From positions 1-64,000 of the forward strand of contig CAXIWF010000934.1 in the NCBI GenBank assembly GCA_964036045.1: a stretch of 64,000 nt of DNA, in the 5' to 3' direction. Of the stretch, positions 1 through 9,559 are shown piece by piece (within the stretch, counting starts at the first letter, position 1; every line of letters starts with the position of its first letter). The stretch is from Eutreptiella sp. 'Long Island Sound 2002' (lineage: Eukaryota > Euglenozoa > Euglenophyceae > Eutreptiales > Eutreptiaceae). Made by a program: the position numbers and the translations under genes. The notes below the pieces were generated by a model. The model was not told where the DNA came from. It ran no database searches and was given only the letters and a program-made list of their open reading frames with translations.

Positions 1-85
1 CACGAAAGTGTAGGTATGGCGTGTTGATGCGGATGGGGGAGGGGTGGGTGTTTTTGAATGGGGTGTTGGGACATGAAAGGGCGGG
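1..85 (+). repeat. End of a 158-bp satellite block (partial monomer)
   Basis: The window opens inside the G-rich 158-bp satellite. The same bases stand immediately left of units B, C, D and E, so a further macro-unit lies to the left of the window. The satellite stops after GGGCGGG, where module P1 begins. Confidence 0.9.
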
Positions 86-89
86 ATTT

Positions 90-376
90 GTGGTAAACAG
101 CGGAGAGACCAGCAAGGGTAGCATCCCGGTCGAGCAACCATGGGTTGGAATGTGATGTAATGATAGAAACGAAGGCATTTGTGAAGTGGAATGCATTCTG
201 AAGGTGGTAGGAGGCCGTGGTGCAGTGCAAAGTATACCCACCACCCTCCTTGTATGGCGAAAAACATCCCCAGTTTTTACCCCGATTTTACTAGTGAGCG
301 GTGGACCTTAATGGAGCTGCGGCGGCTGGACAATGTTTTGGTTTGGCAAACCGGGTTCGGATGTCCATGCCCTGAT
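90..376 (+). repeat. Module P1, unit A
   Basis: Starts GTGGTAAACAGCGG and ends near GATGTCCATGCCC. Its reverse complement matches the 287-bp spacers of the satellite array along nearly its whole length, at roughly 80% by eye. It abuts the satellite on its left. The 130 bp between P1 and P2 contain GGGTTGCCGACTAT, which is also found in S1 and S2. It could be an old dispersed element; no coding or terminal structure identifies a class. Confidence 0.85.
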
Positions 377-507
377 CCCAGAGACCTCACCAACGCCATT
401 GGCTTGGGGCACAGAAGCCGTGGATACATCCTGAAGGGGTCCCTTGGGTTGCCGACTATGCCTATGGAGAACTACCCAGAAACATGCCTTTTTTTTATGT
501 ATGGTTT

Positions 508-712
508 GTGGTAAATAGCGGAGAGACCAGCAAGGGGAGCATCCCGGGTGAGCAACTATGGGTTGGAATGTGATGTAATGATAGAGAGGAAGGCATTTGT
601 GAAGTGGTATGCATTCTGAAGGTGGTAGGAGGCCGTGGTGCAGTGCAAAGTATACCCAGCACCCTCCTTGTATGGCAAAAAACATCCCCAATTTTTACCC
701 CGATTTTACAAG
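508..712 (+). repeat. Module P2, unit A
   Basis: Second, shorter direct copy of P1, starting GTGGTAAATAGCGG. Its match to P1 ends near GATTTTAC, just left of the 12-bp minisatellite. Confidence 0.85.
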
Positions 713-722
713 TATTTTACTA

Positions 723-983
723 CATGGTGGGGCACATCCTGCGGCACATGGTGGGGCACATGGTGGGGCACATCCCAGGGCACATCGTGGGGTTCACAGT
801 GGGGCACACTGTGGGGCACATCATGGGGCACATCAATTGGCATTTGGCGGGCACATCGTGCGGCACATGGTGGGGCACATGGTGGGGCACATCATGGGTC
901 ACATTCTGGTGAGCATTGAGGGGCACATTCTGGGGCACATCGTGGGCCACATTGCGGGGCACATCCTGGGGCAGTGCGGTGAA
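723..983 (+). repeat. 12-bp minisatellite, unit A
   Basis: Degenerate tandem repeat with consensus GGGGCACATSNT, about 22 copies. The period is a multiple of three, so several frames read as His/Gly/Val-rich peptides on + and Cys/Pro/Met-rich peptides on the minus strand. I treat these as shadows, not genes. Confidence 0.9.
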
Positions 984-1669
984 AGGTGGTGTGGTGTGGT
1001 CTAGCGTGGTGTGGATTGATGTGGTGTAGTGTTTCTTCCTTTTGTGTGGTGCCATGTGAGGAACATGTTGTAACCGCTGCATAGTGGTTGATCTTTGTTG
1101 TAACTGCGAAGCCTGTAGCCTTGATGCCCCAGGGGTCGTAACGCCCGACACTGCCCCTGATATCTCCGAACCCACATAACCCTCTTCAGACCCATATCCA
1201 GCTTAGGGGAGCGACATATGCGAAGCACTTGTAAGTCCTTTGAACTCCATGGTGGAATATGAAGAGTACGAAAACCCGGTCTACAAAAATGGAGCAGACA
1301 TAGAATCTCAATGCGCATTCATCGCACATAATGACACAACGTGAAATCATTCGAAATAATTTAAATAAATCCGATTGGGAAATCACGAAAGACAAATGCG
1401 ACTCGACGCGCGCTCACAGGCGACATCTGGCGGCGAACGGAAAACATGAAAACAAGCGGAAAATTTACTGCACTAATGTACATCTGAGAATCATTGAAAT
1501 TCTGATCACATCAGTGTATAATTGAGTGCTGTCAGTGCTGCCGTTACACATGTGTGGTGCACTGGTTCAGGGCTGTTTGTGTTGTCTTGAGGCCTCATTC
1601 CATAGGCGAGGTGGTTTGTGAGTGCCAAAAGAATGCATCCTAGTAGGTTACTTTTGCGTTCTAAAATAT
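984..1669. other. Spacer without a recognisable gene, unit A
   Basis: A short GTGGTGTGG-rich stretch (about 988-1030) is followed by non-repetitive sequence. Short open frames exist on both strands but none shows a domain, and all are under 110 codons. Counterparts: 18534-19219 (B), 38498-39183 (C), 52811-53496 (D), 60317-61002 (E). Confidence 0.6.
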
Positions 1670-3510
1670 CCCAAACACCCGATCATTTTTTTGGGAAAAT
1701 ATCCTAATTATCCTAAAAAAAGGGGTTACGGTTAACCTTAGCTTTAACGGTAACCATTTTTTAGGATAGTTAGGATATTTTTGGTCCTTGCCTGGAAGAA
1801 TATTAAGTACTTGGGATATTTTGGACATTTTTCAGCAGGAGGTTTCAGTCTAGATGAGTCAGCTAGGGATATTTAGGATATTTAGGATATTTTTTGCATG
1901 ATGTTTTAGGATCTTTTCTTGCATTTAGAATATTTGTTCTGGCGAGGTTGGGATGTTTTTGACGATTGCTTATCACAACATGTTCAGCCTGCGTTTGTTT
2001 GTCCATTACGATGTTGAGGATGGTCCACATAATGAGGATATTGTCTCCATCAGGACTTAGGATATTTTTGGCAATGTACTCATCACAATGGTAGCTGTAA
2101 CCCTTCTTCGAATCTTTGGAATATTTCTGGTGTTATGCCCAAAGCTACATGAAGTACTTGGGATATTGAGGATATTTTTGAGCAAGAACGTTCAGTCAAT
2201 TGAGGATATTTGGGATATTTAGGATATTTTCTGCATGATCTGAGAGAATGGTGCTGATATTCAGGATGTTTGGTCTGGCGAGATTAGGAAGTATTTGACA
2301 CGTGCTGAGCACAACATTTTCAGCATCCTGTTGTAGGCCCATTGGATGGTTCAGAATATTTAGGATAATTCGAATATTGTCTCCTATAGGACTTATGATA
2401 TCTTCCTTCTAGCCATCGCTACTTACTCATCACACCAATAGCGGATACTTACAATATGTTCGATGATATGCCCCGAACAATATTACGTACTTAGGATATT
2501 TAGGATGTTTTTGAGAAAAGAAACGAGCCAGGTCAGAACATTTGGGATACTTAGGATATTTTCTGCATGAGGTTTAACGATCTTCCCGATGATTCGGATG
2601 ACTGACTTGGCAAAATTAGGACTCACAACATTTTCAACATCCCGTTGTTTGCCCATTGGGATGTTTAGGATATTTAGGATAATTAGGATATTTTCTCCGT
2701 CAGCACTTATGATATTTTTATTCTTAGATTTTTCATGTATAGTAATGGCAAATTCCTCATCACAACCGTACTTGTAACCACTCTTAGGATATTTAAGATA
2801 TTCCTTGCTGTTATCGAAGAAAGTGGAGTACTTAGCACATTAAAGATGTTTGCTAGCCCCAACTTTCAGTCCCAAAAGTTGAGGACATTTAGGATACTTA
2901 GGATGTTTTTTGCACAAATTAGACAGTGTTTTTAGGCTAAGGCTAACCGGTTTATCCATCTCTTTGACAATGACCCATCGCAACATGTTTGCCAGGTCAG
3001 GAGGTTTAGGATAATTACATGCCCGGAGCCACACAAAGTACTTGGGATATTTGGGATATTTTTGAGAACAAATGTTCAGTCAGTTGAAGATATTTAGGAT
3101 ATTTTCTCCAACAGGAGTTAGAATATCGTTCTTTTTACATTTTGCATGTGTAGTGATGGCAAATAACTCATGACAACCGTAATTGTAACCACGCTTAGGA
3201 TATGTAGTATATTCGTTGGTGTTATCGAGGAATATTCAGTACTTGGCATAGTTAGGATGTTTCCTAGCCCTAACGTTCTGTCCCAAAGGCTGGGGATGTT
3301 CAGGATACTTAGGATGTTTTTTCCACGCGTTAGACAGAGGTTCTAGGATAAGGATAACCTATTTTTCCATATCTTTGACAATGACTCATCGCAACATGTT
3401 CGCCTGGTTAGGACTTTTATGATAATTAGAATCATTAGGATCTTTTCTGCATTCGGACTTAGGATCGTTTTCTCAAACACGACTTAGGACATTCGTTGGC
3501 GCGCTTTTCA
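1670..3510 (+). repeat. AT-rich region of degenerate ~338-bp repeats, unit A
   Basis: The motif TAGGATATT recurs dozens of times. A longer period is visible from landmarks: AGTACTT-GGATATT-type sites near 1815, 2154, 2489 and 2828 are 335-339 bp apart, and CACAACAT-type sites near 1975, 2310 and 2635 follow the same rhythm. A further block pair (about 2735 and 3145) is spaced about 410 bp. These are about five old, diverged copies of one unit. No gene is seen. Confidence 0.8.
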
Positions 3511-3521
3511 TTTCGTACGGG

Positions 3522-3947
3522 TTAGCCATCGGGATGCGCAGCCTTGATAGATCTATGGTTGTGTAGAAGATTGTGATATTGTATTTTAAACTCACTAGGA
3601 TATTGGGGACATCTGGGATGTTTCTCAAAATTGGTTAGGACAATTTGATCCCATACCTCATCTGCTATGGGTTTGACATTTTGGTAAGTTGTTGAGCATC
3701 GAATCATGCAGTACTTTGGCAGCCGCGGTTTTGTAGCACACAGGACACATGCAGTGTTCTGTTTCCAACAGACAATGGTATGTACAAAATTTGTAACATC
3801 GTCACGCAACAAACTAGGATTTTTTGAACCGTGAAGTGGACCACTTCGACATTCCTTTTTGCGATAGTAATAGTGATACGTCTTTACTACCTGCAATATC
3901 ACTGCGTCAAGATTTTTGCGGACAAAAGAGGTTGAGGAAAGTTGCAA
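3522..3947 (-). CDS. Doubtful conserved 141-codon frame, Cys-rich
   Basis: An ATG-initiated minus-strand frame kept open in all five units (also 21072-21497, 41094-41519, 55349-55774, 62855-63280). Residues around 59-86 contain a cluster of cysteines (CWKQNTACVLCATK, then KYCMIRC), which could suggest a metal-binding patch. The C-terminal third is encoded by the edge of the TAGGATATT repeat region, which argues against a genuine gene. The only amino-acid difference seen is Ile to Arg in unit D. Because the units are nearly identical anyway, conservation is weak evidence. I recognise no family; a chance frame or a transposon remnant is equally possible. Confidence 0.15.
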   Translation of the reverse strand: MQLSSTSFVRKNLDAVILQVVKTYHYYYRKKECRSGPLHGSKNPSLLRDDVTNFVHTIVCWKQNTACVLCATKPRLPKYCMIRCSTTYQNVKPIADEVWDQIVLTNFEKHPRCPQYPSEFKIQYHNLLHNHRSIKAAHPDG

Positions 3948-4555
3948 TAGTTATGATAATTTGTGGCTTACAGTTTAGAATGTATTTCCTGCCTTTGAAT
4001 TATGGCTAGATCGAGCATTTGGACCATTCATATATTCCCTCAAGGAGCTAGGGTTGTTGAGATTCCTCGTTCAGCAAATTTTTGAACTCCTTTTTAGCCT
4101 TTGCGTACAGGCCTATGCGGGTTACACAGAAGGATTTCCCGAAGGTATGTGGCATTGTAGAGGCATGTGCACATTTGGAATCTCTAAGATTCTTGTCCCA
4201 GGAGGGGGGCGGGATGGTCTCAGCACACTCAGAGGAAGATCTAGCTCCTAAGAAGGTGCCATGGCGGCCATGTGCGAAAAACATGAGCTTCAATGAGACC
4301 TTTGTTCTGCACCATGGAAGTTTTTGGATACAGCTTGCAATAGACAGCACTGCGCACAAGACACAACACATTGCTCACAGCACGACATGGTGCAAAGAAT
4401 ACAAAACAAAACTCCCAGCAAAGCTGACTAGAAGCCCAAAAAACAAGCTGTCCCCAGGACAACACTCTCCATACAGCGTATCACTGTGCACATCGATCGG
4501 CAACGTCACCGAATGCAACAGATTGGAAAAAACATCACATGGCACAAATCATTGT
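3948..4555. other. Spacer without a supportable gene, unit A
   Basis: In units B to E a frame of about 180 codons crosses this stretch, but it begins with TTG and is broken in unit A by one extra C near 4199. No domain is visible. Confidence 0.5.
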
Positions 4556-4754
4556 CCGCGTCCGAACGGGCCAGCAACGAACAGATTCGGCCGTTAAGCG
4601 CCGCACATGGGGCACAATCAGACAAAGATACCCTGCAAACGGGGAACCAGGGCCCAAGTAAGCAAGAAGCACACACAAATGGGCCGACAAAATGTGACCG
4701 CGGCCTCAACTGCGCGCATGCACCCCCCCACCCCACCCCACCCCATTGTCTCCT
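4556..4754 (+). repeat. Module Q1, unit A
   Basis: About 200 bp starting CCGCGTCCGAACGGGCCAGC and ending in a CCCCACCCCA tract and TTGTCTCCTG. It recurs as Q2 on the other side of the 5S gene in the same orientation, with scattered substitutions. No known RNA family was recognised in it. Confidence 0.85.
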
Positions 4755-5300
4755 GCGCACAAGGGACATGGACAAACCCTACTCCCCTAGGGGGGAGGGG
4801 CGGAAGGGGCGGGGCAGCGCATGCCGCGATACCACCAGGGAAGGAAGGGCAGGGTGTTACGCAAAGGGGAGGGACATGTGTGCGGATGTGTGCGGAGTAA
4901 ATGGTGGGTGCTGAGCTTGAGCCTATGATCCGGACTCCAGTGGAGAGGACTTTGGTTTTGGAAGGAGATTGGCCCATTGGCCTCCACAAAGTGGCGCTGA
5001 AAGCACCAAAGCTGCCTAGTAAGGAGCGAGTATATACCGAAAAAAAATAGACACTCAGAAAGTGTGCCTCCAAGAAGGATGTGCGTAGCATAACGTCCTT
5101 GTGACAGCGCCCTTATGCGAACGCATTTTGGAAGGGGGGTTTTTCGGACCCCCCACCGCTCGTTAGGACCCCCCCTCCCCCATAGCTCGACGCCACCGTC
5201 TCGGATTCGCAAAATGAGTGACGTTTTGGACTCAGCGACCCCGAAATAGGGGGGGTTTACTGTGTCAATAGCTCATTTTAGGATATGGGTGACTATTACC
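4755..5300. other. Spacer between Q1 and the inverted-repeat segment, unit A
   Basis: G-rich at first, then a TATA-like stretch (GAGTATATACCG near 5028-5039) with nothing supportable downstream. From about 5185 a ~75-bp sequence (CTCGACGCCACCGTCTC to AAATAGGGGGGG) recurs as an imperfect direct copy at about 5516-5590. A third, inverted piece lies near 5410-5440. Confidence 0.5.
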
Positions 5301-5697
5301 GACTCGGTAGGCTCTGCCCGTTCCTCACCACGAATGGGGATACCCCTTTTGGGGTGGTGTTAGAGCAGGACCCCCTGGGGACCTACATGGGTAAACTAGT
5401 ACCCCCCCCCCCTATTTTGATGTCGCTGAATCCGAATATCAACTCAGATTTGGCGGTTGGGGCGGTTATTACCGAGTTTTTGGTCGCGCGCGCGCTCCAT
5501 TTGGACCCCCTCATATCTCGACGCCACTGTCTCAGATTCGAAAAAGAATTGCATTTTCGGAATCAGCGACCTCGAAATAGGGGGGGTACAAAGATTTTCA
5601 CGTCGATTTGGTACAATTTGCTATTTTTAGTACTTTCGGGGAGACTGTATACTCGGTAGGATCTGCCTGTCTAGGAACGGGCAGATCCTACCGAGTC
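5301..5697. repeat. 397-bp segment with 24-bp terminal inverted repeats, unit A
   Basis: The left end (5301-5324, GACTCGGTAGGCTCTGCC onward) and the right end (5674-5697) are reverse complements with one mismatch. The right end also forms a tight hairpin with 5651-5667. The segment ends 15 bp from the 3' end of the 5S gene. It could be a small non-autonomous DNA element, but no target duplication is visible. Confidence 0.65.
5651..5696 (-). terminator. Perfect 17-bp hairpin downstream of 5S, unit A
   Basis: Arms 5651-5667 (ACTCGGTAGGATCTGCC) and 5680-5696 are exact reverse complements around a 12-nt loop. It begins 11 nt past the T6 tract of the minus-strand 5S gene. It might back up termination or protect read-through transcripts; that role is inference. 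Confidence 0.5.
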
Positions 5698-5706
5698 AGG
5701 GGCAAT

Positions 5707-5712
5707 AAAAAA
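5707..5712 (-). terminator. RNA polymerase III T6 terminator, unit A 5S
   Basis: Six T residues on the minus strand directly follow the last base of the 5S gene, the standard RNA polymerase III stop. Confidence 0.9.
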
Positions 5713-5830
5713 GCGTACAGCACCCAGTGTTCCCAAGTGGTCTCCCACCTCAGTACTAACTGGGCCTGACTAGGCTTAACTTCTGAAATCGGACGGGTTC
5801 AGGTGTGTTCCCAGTAGTATGGCCGTACGC
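5713..5830 (-). rRNA. 5S ribosomal RNA, unit A
   Basis: This 118-nt gene encodes the 5S RNA of the large ribosomal subunit. Read on the minus strand it starts GCGTACGGCCATAC and ends GGGTGCTGTACGC; the two ends pair as helix I (GCGTAC with GTACGC). The internal control region is clear: a box A-like AGAAGTTAAGCC near nt 47-58 and a box C-like TAGTACTGAGGTGGGAGACC near nt 72-91, which in eukaryotes bind TFIIIA and so recruit TFIIIC and TFIIIB. Helix III (CTGAA with TTCAG) is intact. A T6 tract follows at once. No TATA-like box is evident just upstream. The gene sits singly in each macro-unit, antisense to the satellite G-rich strand, instead of in a compact 5S array. Confidence 0.95.
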
Positions 5831-5883
5831 ATTCGTCATGCGCGGACGCCCGGCTTGCGGGCGGGGAAAAGGGGGGGGGTCGA

Positions 5884-6086
5884 CCGCATCCGAACGGGCC
5901 AGCAACGAACAGATTCGGCCGTTAAGAGCCGCACATGGGGCACAATCAGACAAAGATACCCTGCAAACGGGGAACCAGGGCCCAAGTAATGAAGAAGCAC
6001 GCACAAATGGGCCGAGAAAATGTGACCGCGGCCTCAACTGCGCGCATGCCCCCCCCCCCCACCCCACCCCACCCCATTGTCTCCTG
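5884..6086 (+). repeat. Module Q2, unit A
   Basis: Second direct copy of Q1, starting CCGCATCCGAACGGGCC, 1,328 bp from Q1, with a longer C tract. Together Q1 and Q2 bracket the 5S gene. Q2 lies about 55 bp upstream of the 5S start. Confidence 0.85.
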
Positions 6087-6088
6087 TC

Positions 6089-6238
6089 TTTGTGGGCCAT
6101 CTCTTCAGCTTGAGGTTTATGAACCTCTAGAGGAGACCTAGGAGGTCACACTCATGCTGTCAGGCTCCATGATAATGCATAGACGTTGCCCTGGGGGGGT
6201 GCCTTGGGTTGCCGACTATCACTGAAAACAGCCATCCT
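6089..6238 (+). repeat. Module S1, unit A
   Basis: 150-bp sequence from TTTGTGGGCCATCTCTTCAG to GAAAACAGCCATCCT, repeated as S2 203 bp further on with about ten substitutions. A poly(A)-like run lies between the copies. Confidence 0.85.
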
Positions 6239-6291
6239 GAAAAGGCCGAAAAGTTACGTAGTAGAACGGTGAAATTTGTACAAAAAAAAGG

Positions 6292-6441
6292 TTTGTGGGC
6301 CATCTCTTCAGCTTGAGGTTCAGGAACCTCTAGAGGACACCTAGGAGGTCACATTCATGCTGTCAGGCTCCATGACAATGCATCCACGTTGCCCTGGGGG
6401 GGTGCCTTGAGTTGCCGACTATCACTGAAAACAACCATCCT
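6292..6441 (+). repeat. Module S2, unit A
   Basis: Second copy of S1. About 120 bp of unrelated sequence follows before the 181-bp repeat. Confidence 0.85.
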
Positions 6442-6561
6442 TGGGGCCAGGGTTGGCTGCTGCCTTGGGCTTGGGTTCGGTCCCATGTGCCTGAGTTTGC
6501 GTCCCAAATGAATGTATTGCCATGCAACACACATGAATGTTGTCCTCCATACCTCAATAGC

Positions 6562-7147
6562 ATGCCTATATGTCTACCCCAGCAATGCCTGGCCCTTGTG
6601 AATGGGCTCCCACCCCCTGGAGATCCCTTGTTCAGGGAGAGTCCAGGGTGGTGGGTCAGGCTGCAGAGTGTAGGCCACAAACACAGAACGTGTTCCCATG
6701 TTTTTGTGCCCGAAAACTTGGAAGATTTTAGGAAATTGTTTTATGCCTATACGTCTACCCCAGCAATGCCTGGCCCTTGTGAATGGGCTCCCACCCCCTG
6801 GAGATCCCTTGTTCAGGGAGTGTCCAGAGTGGTGGGTCAGGCTGCAGAGTGTAGGCCACAAACACAGAACGTGTTCCCATGTTTTTGTGCCCGAAAACTT
6901 GGAAGATTTTAGGAAATTGTTTTATGCCTATATGTCTACCCCAGCAATGCCTGGCCCTTGTGAATGGGCTCCCACCCCCTGGAGATCCCTTGTTCAGGGA
7001 GAGTCCAGAGTGGTGGGTCAGGCTGCAGAGTGTAGGCCACAAACACAGAACGTGTTCCCATGTTTTTGTGCCCGAAAACTTGGAAAATTTTAGGGAATTG
7101 TTTTATGCCTATATGTCTACCCCAGCAATGCCTGGTCCTTGTGAATG
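6562..7147 (+). repeat. 181-bp tandem repeat, unit A
   Basis: Three full monomers and a partial fourth, each starting ATGCCTATATGTCTACCCC, at 6562, 6743, 6924 and 7105. The first monomer's left flank and the last monomer's right flank are unrelated. The open frames across it repeat with the monomer and are not gene-like. Confidence 0.93.
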
Positions 7148-8000
7148 TATTTTTTTTTGGGGACAGCAAATGAAAAAAACCGTCAACTTCCTGTTTCCTG
7201 GAAAAAAATTACACGAAGGTACCACAAAAAAAATTCACAAAGGGTCATTCGCATCCCCAATGCCACCAGAATCGGCTGAGATTATGCACCCTGCTTTTTC
7301 CATTGCACCCGCACTGCTGTAGGAATTCGCACCACTTTGCACCCCTACTCCTACATGAATCCACTAATTTATTCAGAAATGCAACCAGAATTGAGTTCCA
7401 AACCCTAGCTTTCACAAATGCAAAAATGGGTTGAACACACATGCTGCCCCTACTCTCGCCAATACAAAAATTGTCTAATCATGCATTCCATGCCCGTCCT
7501 GATTGTGTATCAAACATGTTGTTCTTGCATCGCATGCTTTTGCCAATGCACAAAGCTTTTAACTTGCAACCAATGCCTTATCAATTGAGGTTTTCCGCTT
7601 GCCCCTGCAAAAGACATGGCTTGAACATACAAATGTTTTGGTGTCTGTTGTTTGGTCATCATTTTTGCCAGCCAAGTCCTGTTGTAGCGAAGTGTGTTGC
7701 ATCAATTCTGCTCCAAACTGCAATGGCATGTCCCCAACAACACTGGACTGTCTTGGCATCAGTGAAAGTAGGAGGAGGAAAAAACAAGCATTGTTCAATA
7801 GTGTCCACAAATAGAGCAAGCAATAGGGAACATTCCACACAGGCTCACCATGAAAAACACCACATATTTTGGAAAAAAATAGTCATGCTGAACACTGGCA
7901 GCAAACATTGACCAAAATACAATGCACCAATTTTCCGACTTGTGCAGGCAGCAACGAAAATGTCATAGCAATTGGCCATGCCCGGATGTATTTCTACAAG
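7148..8000. other. Non-repetitive stretch, no gene recognised, unit A
   Basis: A-rich at the left end, then mixed sequence with frequent CCAATGC and GCCAATAC words. A 156-codon + frame (7441-7911) starts with ATG but shows no domain and has the composition expected of chance. Counterpart in B: 24696-25548. Confidence 0.5.
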
Positions 8001-8202
8001 CGTCAGCGCGCTGTCTGTGTGTTCGTTGTGTGTCAGCGCGCATCATAGGTGTCCATTGGGTGTCAGCGCGCTGTCTGTGTGTGTCAGCGCGCTGTCTGTG
8101 TGTCACTTGTGTGTCAGCGCACTCTGTGTGTGTCACTTGTGTGTCACGCGCTCTCTGTGGTCATTTGTGTGTCAGCTCTGTGTGTCAGTTGTGTGTCAGC
8201 GA
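8001..8202 (+). repeat. GTGTGTCAGCGCGC cluster, unit A
   Basis: Irregular repeats of TGTGTGTCAGCGCGCT and TCACTTGTGTGTCAG with no fixed period. A 35-bp stretch of it (about 8008-8042) recurs exactly at about 9076-9110. Confidence 0.8.
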
Positions 8203-8267
8203 GTGCTCTATAGACTCTCACTAAGTTGACTTGGGGCGCTCTGATACATGGGCTTCACTCAAATGGG

Positions 8268-8275
8268 TATATATA
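8268..8275 (+). promoter_or_regulatory. TATA-like octamer (speculative)
   Basis: TATATATA stands in an otherwise GC-balanced stretch (unit B: 25816-25823). There is no recognisable gene downstream, so a promoter role is only a possibility. Confidence 0.15.
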
Positions 8276-9510
8276 GGGGTCGTACATGGTGTATTCTGTA
8301 AGTGTATGAGTGCAAGTGTGGAAGTGTGTCCTTCAGGTTCGCTCTGGCGAAGGAGTTGACTGCACATGAGCAGCCAAAATAGGCTGATTGACTTGAAATG
8401 GTGATGGATGATCACAAAGATGAAATTCTCTCAAAGAGTGAAAAATGACCAAAATCGACCCAAAACTCACCTCGAAAACACCCAGGCGCACTCGGAGTGC
8501 CCCAGCAGCGCCGTGGCGAACGACGGAGGGCGTCGCCACGCGTCGCAGCTGTCGCTTGCGACCGATCCTGCCAAAAATGGCACATTTGGCCAGAAACAGG
8601 CCAAAAAGGTCTAAAAACCCAAAATGGGCCAGGATGAAGCCCTGAAACTGGGCAAGACGCTGGAAGAGAGCCGTCGACACACAATACCAGTGTTGACGAG
8701 TGCCACGAACGCACTCGCGCGTCGAAAAGCTACGACAAGCGTCGCCGACAGAAAAAGAGAGCAAAATTTGAAAATTTGCAAAATTGAAGAATTGAAACAG
8801 AATTAGCTGCTACAGGTGGCGCAGGACAGTCAAACGCTGTCAGCGCAGCGTAGAGCGTCACGTTGTGAGCGCCGTAACCCTGTCCGAGCGCGTCGCCAGG
8901 GAACAGGGACTCTGATTCGCAACAAAATATCAAAATCCAACTTCAAACTTCAAAATTGCTTCAAGAACACCAAAATGAGAGAAACAAACACCTTGTGGAC
9001 CTGTACTGTACTCCCCAAATTCCAACAAAAGGTAACAAACCAGGACTTCGTTCATTTGAATACGATGTCTCCACTCGCGCTGTCTGTGTGTTCGTTGTGT
9101 GTCAGCGCGCTCTGTGTGTGTCAGTTGTGCAACACAACAGTTATGATGCAGGTTGACACGGAAACCGCACAACTCTTTCTCGAAATCAAGGCAAAATGTT
9201 CGGGGACTCCACAATGGTGAAATGTGGCCAACGACCAAAAGATTCACCCATTCACGGACCGTGGGGTAGGAGAGGCACAGGACAGGGGGGGGTTGATATT
9301 ACCAACGGCTGCTTTGCTGTGGCGTCCATGTACGGCACCCGTTTCTTGACGGCAGCAGGATGAACGAAAGAGCGATCAGCTGCAGCATACAAATTGCGCA
9401 AACGCACCAGTTCAGCACTTCTTGGGTTACCGTGTCCATTGCGACCTACTTTTTGGGCATGTCCAAAAAAAAGGTCGCAGTTGCAATGTGCCCCGCGAGT
9501 TGAGCAACTG

Positions 9511-9559
9511 TTATCCGCAGAAATGCGTTTTTCTGCGGATAAGGGCTTATCCGCAGAAA
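9511..9559. repeat. Alternating inverted repeats TTATCCGCAGAAA, unit A
   Basis: TTATCCGCAGAAA at 9511-9523, its exact reverse complement at 9530-9542, and the direct form again at 9547-9559. The central arm can pair with either neighbour, through a 6-nt or a 4-nt loop. Confidence 0.85.

Noticed and set aside
723-983. Frames reading as Gly-His-Val or Cys-Pro-Met repeats
   Set aside because: They are the translation of a degenerate 12-bp minisatellite; several frames are open on both strands.
1670-3510. Telomere-type repeats (TTAGG-like words)
   Set aside because: TTAGGATATT occurs irregularly within a degenerate ~338-bp unit and not as a regular short tandem telomere repeat.
6412-7322. Frames across the 181-bp repeat
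   Set aside because: They restart in each monomer and exist on both strands; they are shadows of the tandem repeat.
7441-7911. 156-codon ATG frame in the non-repetitive stretch
   Set aside because: No domain, an overlapping minus-strand frame of similar quality, and random-looking composition.
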